Assembly (NCBI GenBank): GCA_903829015.1
Contig: CAIKOJ010000112.1
Coordinates: 1 to 49,134, forward strand
Reading direction: 5' to 3'
Length of the DNA stretch: 49,134 bases
Source: an uncultured Bacteroidota bacterium
GTDB taxonomy: Bacteria; Bacteroidota; Bacteroidia; Chitinophagales; Chitinophagaceae
The translations under genes and the position numbers were made by a program. The notes under the pieces were generated by a model. The model did not search any database. It worked only from the letters and a program-made list of their open reading frames with translations, and was not told the DNA's origin. Positions 45,539 through 49,134 of this stretch are shown here, piece after piece; position 1 is the stretch's first letter, and the number at the start of each line of letters is the position of its first letter.

Positions 45539-45567
45539 AAAAAAGTCCCGATTTCGGGACTTTTTTA
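45539..45567. terminator. Bidirectional terminator
   Basis: AAAAAAGTCCCG and CGGGACTTTTTT form a perfect stem around a 4-nt loop (ATTT), with A and T runs at either end. It lies between the convergent BIG2 gene and the gmhB-like gene. Confidence 0.92.
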
Positions 45568-45608
45568 TTGAATAACTATATTGTAATACTCAGAAAATCA
45601 GACGTTGA

Positions 45609-46187
45609 TTAGCCAACTAACTCCGCTGGTATCAACCTGGTAGCCCAGGCATAAAGTGAATCGTATTGTTCATTAACCAGATCATTAGGCAATGCTACCG
45701 GCCCATGTTTTGTGGTAAGGAAAATCGTGTACATAGATAATCTCTTCCCGAATTCCATATCGCTCATACTGTTGCCTACCATAACACTTTTTTTGAAGTC
45801 GATCTGCGGAAAGTCTTCCTGAGCCTGCAGGCCCATTCCGGTGTTCGGTTTACGGTTATGATCATCGTCATTAGTAGCTGTTGCGGCATAAACTTTATCA
45901 ATTCGTCCGCCATGGTCTGCAATAGCCGCCCTCATATTGGTGCTAATTTCGCGCAGAGATTCCATCGTCATTATTCCACGACCCACCCCGCGCTGGTTAG
46001 ACACTACAACAATATTTCCAAAAACCCGGCTCAGTGAACGCATGGCGTCGGTAACGCCATCATGAAAAACAAATTCGTCCCACGAAGTGATATAGGAGCC
46101 AACCGACTCAACATTTATTACACCATCTCGATCAAGAAATAAGGTCCAGGAACTGTCAAAAATGGGTTTACTATTCAGGATACTCAT
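45609..46187 (-). CDS. HAD-IIIA phosphatase, GmhB-like (heptose bisphosphate phosphatase)
   Basis: 192 residues. HAD motifs: FLDRDGVIN (motif I, both Asp), VVVSNQRGVGRG (motif II), RKPNTGM (motif III Lys) and MVGNSMSDMEFG (motif IV). With gmhA 2 bp upstream it probably removes the 7-phosphate of D-glycero-manno-heptose 1,7-bisphosphate in ADP- or GDP-heptose synthesis. The Cys-rich zinc loop of E. coli-type GmhB before the RKP motif is absent: here it reads ATNDDDHNRKP with no Cys. A HisB-N-like or other sugar phosphatase role is therefore possible. Confidence 0.85.
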   Translation of the reverse strand: MSILNSKPIFDSSWTLFLDRDGVINVESVGSYITSWDEFVFHDGVTDAMRSLSRVFGNIVVVSNQRGVGRGIMTMESLREISTNMRAAIADHGGRIDKVYAATATNDDDHNRKPNTGMGLQAQEDFPQIDFKKSVMVGNSMSDMEFGKRLSMYTIFLTTKHGPVALPNDLVNEQYDSLYAWATRLIPAELVG

Positions 46188-46189
46188 AA

Positions 46190-46771
46190 TTAGCTTTTGT
46201 TAAATAATTGCTCTTCAACCAACTGGCAGATAATGTGTCCGATCGTAATGTGCGACTCCTGTATTCTCGGAGTGTCTTTACTTGGTACATTAATCAGATG
46301 ATCGCATATTGCTTTCATTTTCCCACCGGTCTCTCCAGTTAATCCTACATTAATCATACCAAGTTTTTTCGCCTGCTCCATGGCGTTGATAATATTAACA
46401 GAATTCCCCGAGGTACTTAAGCCAACCAGTATGTCGCCGGGCTTACCAATACCCTTTATCATTCTGCTATATACCACGTCGTAGCCATAGTCATTTGCCA
46501 CCGCTGTCATGTAAGACGAATTGCAGTGCAATGCCTCAGACGGCAGCGGATCGCGGTCGGTATAAAACCTGCCACTAAACTCCGCAGCTAGGTGCTGAGC
46601 ATCCGCTGCACTGCCGCCATTGCCGCAAAAAAGCACCTTGTTACCCTCGGCAAAAGCCTTGGTAATAATACTCGTTACCTGATCTATTTTCCCGATTAAT
46701 TCAGTGTCAGCAATAATGCTTTGCTTCACGTCAATTGAAGCCTGAATGATGTTCTTAATTTCCTGTTGCAT
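46190..46771 (-). CDS. gmhA: Phosphoheptose isomerase GmhA
   Basis: 193 residues from the ATG at 46769-46771, the usual length. SIS-fold signatures: FCGNGGSAADAQHLAAEFSGRF (about residues 47-69), LVGLSTSGNSVN, and the C-terminal HITIGHIICQLVEEQLF with conserved Glu/His residues. It converts sedoheptulose 7-phosphate to D-glycero-manno-heptose 7-phosphate, the first step of heptose synthesis for envelope glycans. The next gene begins 2 bp after its stop, so the pair is an operon. A TATTTTTG promoter 9 bp before the ATG excludes the longer reading frame. Confidence 0.94.
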   Translation of the reverse strand: MQQEIKNIIQASIDVKQSIIADTELIGKIDQVTSIITKAFAEGNKVLFCGNGGSAADAQHLAAEFSGRFYTDRDPLPSEALHCNSSYMTAVANDYGYDVVYSRMIKGIGKPGDILVGLSTSGNSVNIINAMEQAKKLGMINVGLTGETGGKMKAICDHLINVPSKDTPRIQESHITIGHIICQLVEEQLFNKS

Positions 46772-46780
46772 CGATATTGC

Positions 46781-46810
46781 CAAAAATAAGCGGTATTGCT
46801 CAATTTCAAA
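46781..46810 (-). promoter_or_regulatory. Promoter of gmhA (TTTG-N18-TATTTTTG)
   Basis: On the minus strand TTTG (46807-46810) is followed after 18 nt by TATTTTTG (46781-46788), 9 bp before the ATG. The transcript would have almost no leader. Confidence 0.5.
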
Positions 46811-46880
46811 ATAAAAATTTACACGCTCATGCAGAGAAATGTACATTTATTTAACAAAGATTAACTTTTTGGCAAGGTTA

Positions 46881-46903
46881 TTGATGTTAAAATGTAATAT
46901 CAA
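46881..46903. promoter_or_regulatory. Inverted repeat in the gmhA/barrel-protein intergenic region
   Basis: TTGATGTTA and TAATATCAA (9-bp arms, one G-T pair, 5-nt spacer). It could be an operator for either divergent gene. Tentative. Confidence 0.3.
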
Positions 46904-47015
46904 TTTATGATGTTGATTTTGGTTATTTTAGAAGTTTAGCCTGAGAACCGAAACAGTGTTTTAATGGTTGATATTATATCTGCGTCACTCATTCCTCTTT
47001 ATTAAATGCACAAAT

Positions 47016-47672
47016 ATGAAGTTACCCTTACTGATACTGATTGCTGCAATGTTGCCATGTTTTGCATTTGCACAAGATGCTAAAAACCCGGCAGACTTCA
47101 AACCTATTGACATCGGTATTGGTGGCGGTTATTTGTCTTCCGATTACCTCTTCGATGGCTACACCATTGGTCGGGGCAAATTGTACACTAACAGAAATTA
47201 TTCAGGAACGTTTTTTTTCAATTTTAAGTACTTTGTTGTAGAGCGATTTGCAATAAACATTACGGTAGCTTACGAAAACGAAAGTGGTCTATTGCTCCGA
47301 AAGTACAATGAGGATAGATTTGGATTTAGCACAGAACGAATAGGTATATTCCGACGTCAGGCATTCACTGTTTCTCCTGAAATTGCTTTTTACTATTACA
47401 AAAAGGGCTTGGTATGGATATATGGCACATTTGGAATGGGACTTACATACCGCAATGAAATTGACAGATACGATCAGAATTTCTACAACCAGAACTATTG
47501 GAATGGCACCAACAAACTTGCAAATGAAATCGAGGTTGACAACAGCAAGGTACAGGGCAACGCTTACCTGTCGCCCATTGGATTATCAGTAGGTAGGCGT
47601 GTTCGGTGGTATGCCGAAATTGGTTTAGGTTACAAAGGAGTCGCCAACTCAGGCATATCGTTTAAATTTTAG
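47016..47672 (+). CDS. Outer-membrane beta-barrel-like protein, 218 aa
   Basis: It starts at the ATG at 47016; a longer in-frame start at 46968 would spoil the signal peptide. MKLPLLILIAAMLPCFAFAQ is a Sec signal. The rest alternates hydrophobic and polar residues with aromatic girdles (GTFFFNFKYF, AFYYYKKGLVWIYGTFGMGLTYR, WYAEIGLGYKG) and ends in a Phe (FKF), as outer-membrane barrels do. No specific family is recognised. It is followed 13 bp later by a lipoprotein gene, so they are probably an operon. Confidence 0.75.
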   Translation: MKLPLLILIAAMLPCFAFAQDAKNPADFKPIDIGIGGGYLSSDYLFDGYTIGRGKLYTNRNYSGTFFFNFKYFVVERFAINITVAYENESGLLLRKYNEDRFGFSTERIGIFRRQAFTVSPEIAFYYYKKGLVWIYGTFGMGLTYRNEIDRYDQNFYNQNYWNGTNKLANEIEVDNSKVQGNAYLSPIGLSVGRRVRWYAEIGLGYKGVANSGISFKF

Positions 47673-47685
47673 TCAAAACTATTGA

Positions 47686-48120
47686 ATGAAAATATTACAC
47701 TATTCAGCCTTGCTACTTTTGTTGTTTTGTTCCTGTTATAAGGCGAACAATCCTCCCAAAAGCTATGATATTCCAACTTTCGATCTTTATTTGTTTAGTA
47801 GTGCCTATGGTACACGTGAAGGGGGAAATTTCATGGACAGCAGCATACATCTCACAGCCCAAAAAAGCATCGATGCTACAATAACTATTGAAGCATACTT
47901 GGTATCCGGCAATCCAGAGAATTACCCGATATCATTGCATTTCAGTGATCTACCCACAGGGATTTCGCTCACCGAAGATTCGTTTTCTTTCAGACTGAAT
48001 TGGCTTGACGAAACAACAATGAAGGTACAAACAGACACCGGCAACTACGTTTTCAACATCAATATTACCACCCCACAAGGTTCGTCAAAATATCCGGTAA
48101 ACGTTCATGTTGACCCTTAA
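47686..48120 (+). CDS. Hypothetical lipoprotein, 144 aa
   Basis: MKILHYSALLLLLFCSC has a lipobox-like FCSC with Cys17 as the likely lipidated residue. The mature part is beta-rich, with an Ig/cadherin-like pattern (SLHFSDLPTGISLTED, YVFNINITTPQG). I do not recognise a family. It starts 13 bp after the barrel-protein gene and is probably co-transcribed. Confidence 0.75.
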   Translation: MKILHYSALLLLLFCSCYKANNPPKSYDIPTFDLYLFSSAYGTREGGNFMDSSIHLTAQKSIDATITIEAYLVSGNPENYPISLHFSDLPTGISLTEDSFSFRLNWLDETTMKVQTDTGNYVFNINITTPQGSSKYPVNVHVDP

Positions 48121-48235
48121 CATTATTAAAAAAATCCAGCTGCAAAGTGTAATAGAACTTCAAAATAAATGTCACTTTACGAGGAAAGCCAACCTTTACC
48201 CATATTTATCGCGTCTTAGTTAAATAAATGATTAC

Positions 48236-48255
48236 GCAATACAATTGTATATTGC
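48236..48255. promoter_or_regulatory. Near-palindrome upstream of the right-edge gene
   Basis: GCAATACAATTGTATATTGC holds a perfect 12-bp palindrome (ATACAATTGTAT, 48239-48250) with GCA/TTGC flanks offset by one base. It lies 18 bp before the ATG at 48273 and is a candidate operator or a small hairpin. The rest of the 48121-48272 gap shows nothing further. Confidence 0.35.
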
Positions 48256-48272
48256 ATAAAAATAAGTCAAAC

Positions 48273-49134
48273 ATGAAATACTCTATTTTATTATTCATTG
48301 CGTTCATCTTATCCCTCACGTCAACCAAAGGACAGATTACGTTAGCCCATTCATATACTGTAGGTAATTATGGCTATTCTGTTACACAGGGAGAAATAGT
48401 GAACTTAAGCCTTTCCGGCAAAAAAATAATGGTGCAATCTGCGGTTGTCCCACGAGATACTACTTCTACTTCACCAGCCGTGGGGACTGACACTATCTCC
48501 TTTTACAATATGAACTATAGTTTTTGGAAAAGAATAATTTGTCCTTATAGGCCCGGATTTGACCATGTAGGTCTTGCATTATACGCATCTGAGACTTTAT
48601 TTAATACAGACGCTTTGTTAGAAATAGCAGCTTTATATATTGGAACCGCTAACACCGGAAAATATTTGATAATTAATGAAACAGGTGTTGCAGTTGATTC
48701 AATTATGCCGGCTACCGGTGGTTTGAAAGTTTATGCTGTGGATACCCTCGGTTTGGGTTGGCAGGCAATGGTTTACCATATGCCCTTCACTCCTTATACT
48801 ACCACTTGGTCTATTTATGACCTGCCTGGCTCGTTGCCATGTGCTACTTGTAGTGGTAATATCGCTGGCATTGCTAAAGTAGAAAAATCAAACGGCATCC
48901 AAACACAACCATTGCCCAATCCATCATCTGACCAAGTGAAAATTACATTTACATTACCCGAAGGTTCAAAAAACGGAAATCTGGTATTGTATAACACCAA
49001 CGGCCAAAAAATAAAATCTTTTGAAGTTGATAACCGTTACAGTTTTATTTTACTTAATAATTCCGACTTAGCTTCCGGAGTATATTATTATAACATTGAG
49101 GTTGATGGCATAGTTTCATCTACTCAAAAAATGG
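48273..49134 (+). CDS. T9SS-secreted hypothetical protein, 3' end cut by the window
   Basis: It starts with ATG at 48273 and is open to the right edge (287 complete codons). MKYSILLFIAFILSLTSTKGQ is a signal peptide. The middle (~22-205) has no family I recognise; it contains a CATC motif near residue 190. A T9SS sorting domain follows (QPLPNPSSDQV...LVLYNTNGQKI...SGVYYYNI), so only a few C-terminal residues should be missing. It is preceded by a near-palindromic site. The surface function is unknown. Confidence 0.75.
   Translation, partial: MKYSILLFIAFILSLTSTKGQITLAHSYTVGNYGYSVTQGEIVNLSLSGKKIMVQSAVVPRDTTSTSPAVGTDTISFYNMNYSFWKRIICPYRPGFDHVGLALYASETLFNTDALLEIAALYIGTANTGKYLIINETGVAVDSIMPATGGLKVYAVDTLGLGWQAMVYHMPFTPYTTTWSIYDLPGSLPCATCSGNIAGIAKVEKSNGIQTQPLPNPSSDQVKITFTLPEGSKNGNLVLYNTNGQKIKSFEVDNRYSFILLNNSDLASGVYYYNIEVDGIVSSTQKM

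Overview
The window looks like chromosomal DNA of a Bacteroidota member, probably of the Chitinophagaceae/Chitinophagales type. The evidence is: several C-terminal type IX secretion (T9SS) sorting domains (YPNP/TPNP-type motif followed by a GxYxL/GMYLL strand); promoters of the Bacteroidota TAnnTTTG form and almost no purine-rich ribosome binding sites; TTG starts; and Bacteroidota-typical genes such as an acyl-CoA reductase next to a two-cluster ferredoxin. This placement is from gene content only.

Layout. (a) 1-8.8 kb: the 5' end of a truncated NHL-type gene at the left edge, then a 2,790-residue secreted protein on the minus strand (kelch-like propeller, 7 BIG2-like domains, 18 copies of an ~89-residue Ig-like unit, T9SS tail). 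(b) 9-24.4 kb: mostly housekeeping. It holds a small secreted protein, a lipoprotein, tRNA-Arg(ACG), rlmH, a rhomboid protease, tilS, a TPR protein, a PNGase F-like T9SS protein, der, rimO, an NHL-repeat T9SS protein, a PIN toxin/antitoxin pair, dprA, a DUF6438-like protein, a ferredoxin and an acyl-CoA reductase. (c) 24.7-26.9 kb: a multi-pass membrane protein with a patatin-like lipase domain. (d) 27.1-42.4 kb: a giant repeat protein on the minus strand that would be 5,082 codons long but has one in-frame TAG at codon 595, at a position where its own internal duplicate has a glutamine codon. (e) 42.9-49.1 kb: a GH19 endolysin-like protein, a tiny His-rich lipoprotein, a BIG2-repeat T9SS protein, a gmhA-gmhB-like heptose pair, an outer-membrane beta-barrel protein, a lipoprotein and a T9SS cargo gene cut by the right edge.

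How it fits together. At least six genes encode proteins with a Sec signal peptide and a T9SS tail, so the main theme is the cell surface: giant Ig-like stalk proteins, possibly adhesins, plus glycan-active (PNGase F-like, GH19) and envelope-building (heptose) functions. No T9SS machinery gene is in the window. The two giants share the same ~89-residue unit (18 and 28 copies). The larger also holds 14 tandem 228-bp units, at least units 3-13 of which follow an exact 684-bp three-unit higher-order pattern.

The most notable points are the amber codon separating signal peptide from sorting domain in the giant, the higher-order repeat, a ~230-bp near-identical duplication of an NHL gene head with its upstream region 20 kb apart, a strictly phased 8-bp CAAC array before the DUF6438 gene, and an overlooked 49-aa His-rich lipoprotein. 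I saw no CRISPR array, insertion sequence, rRNA or clear prophage.
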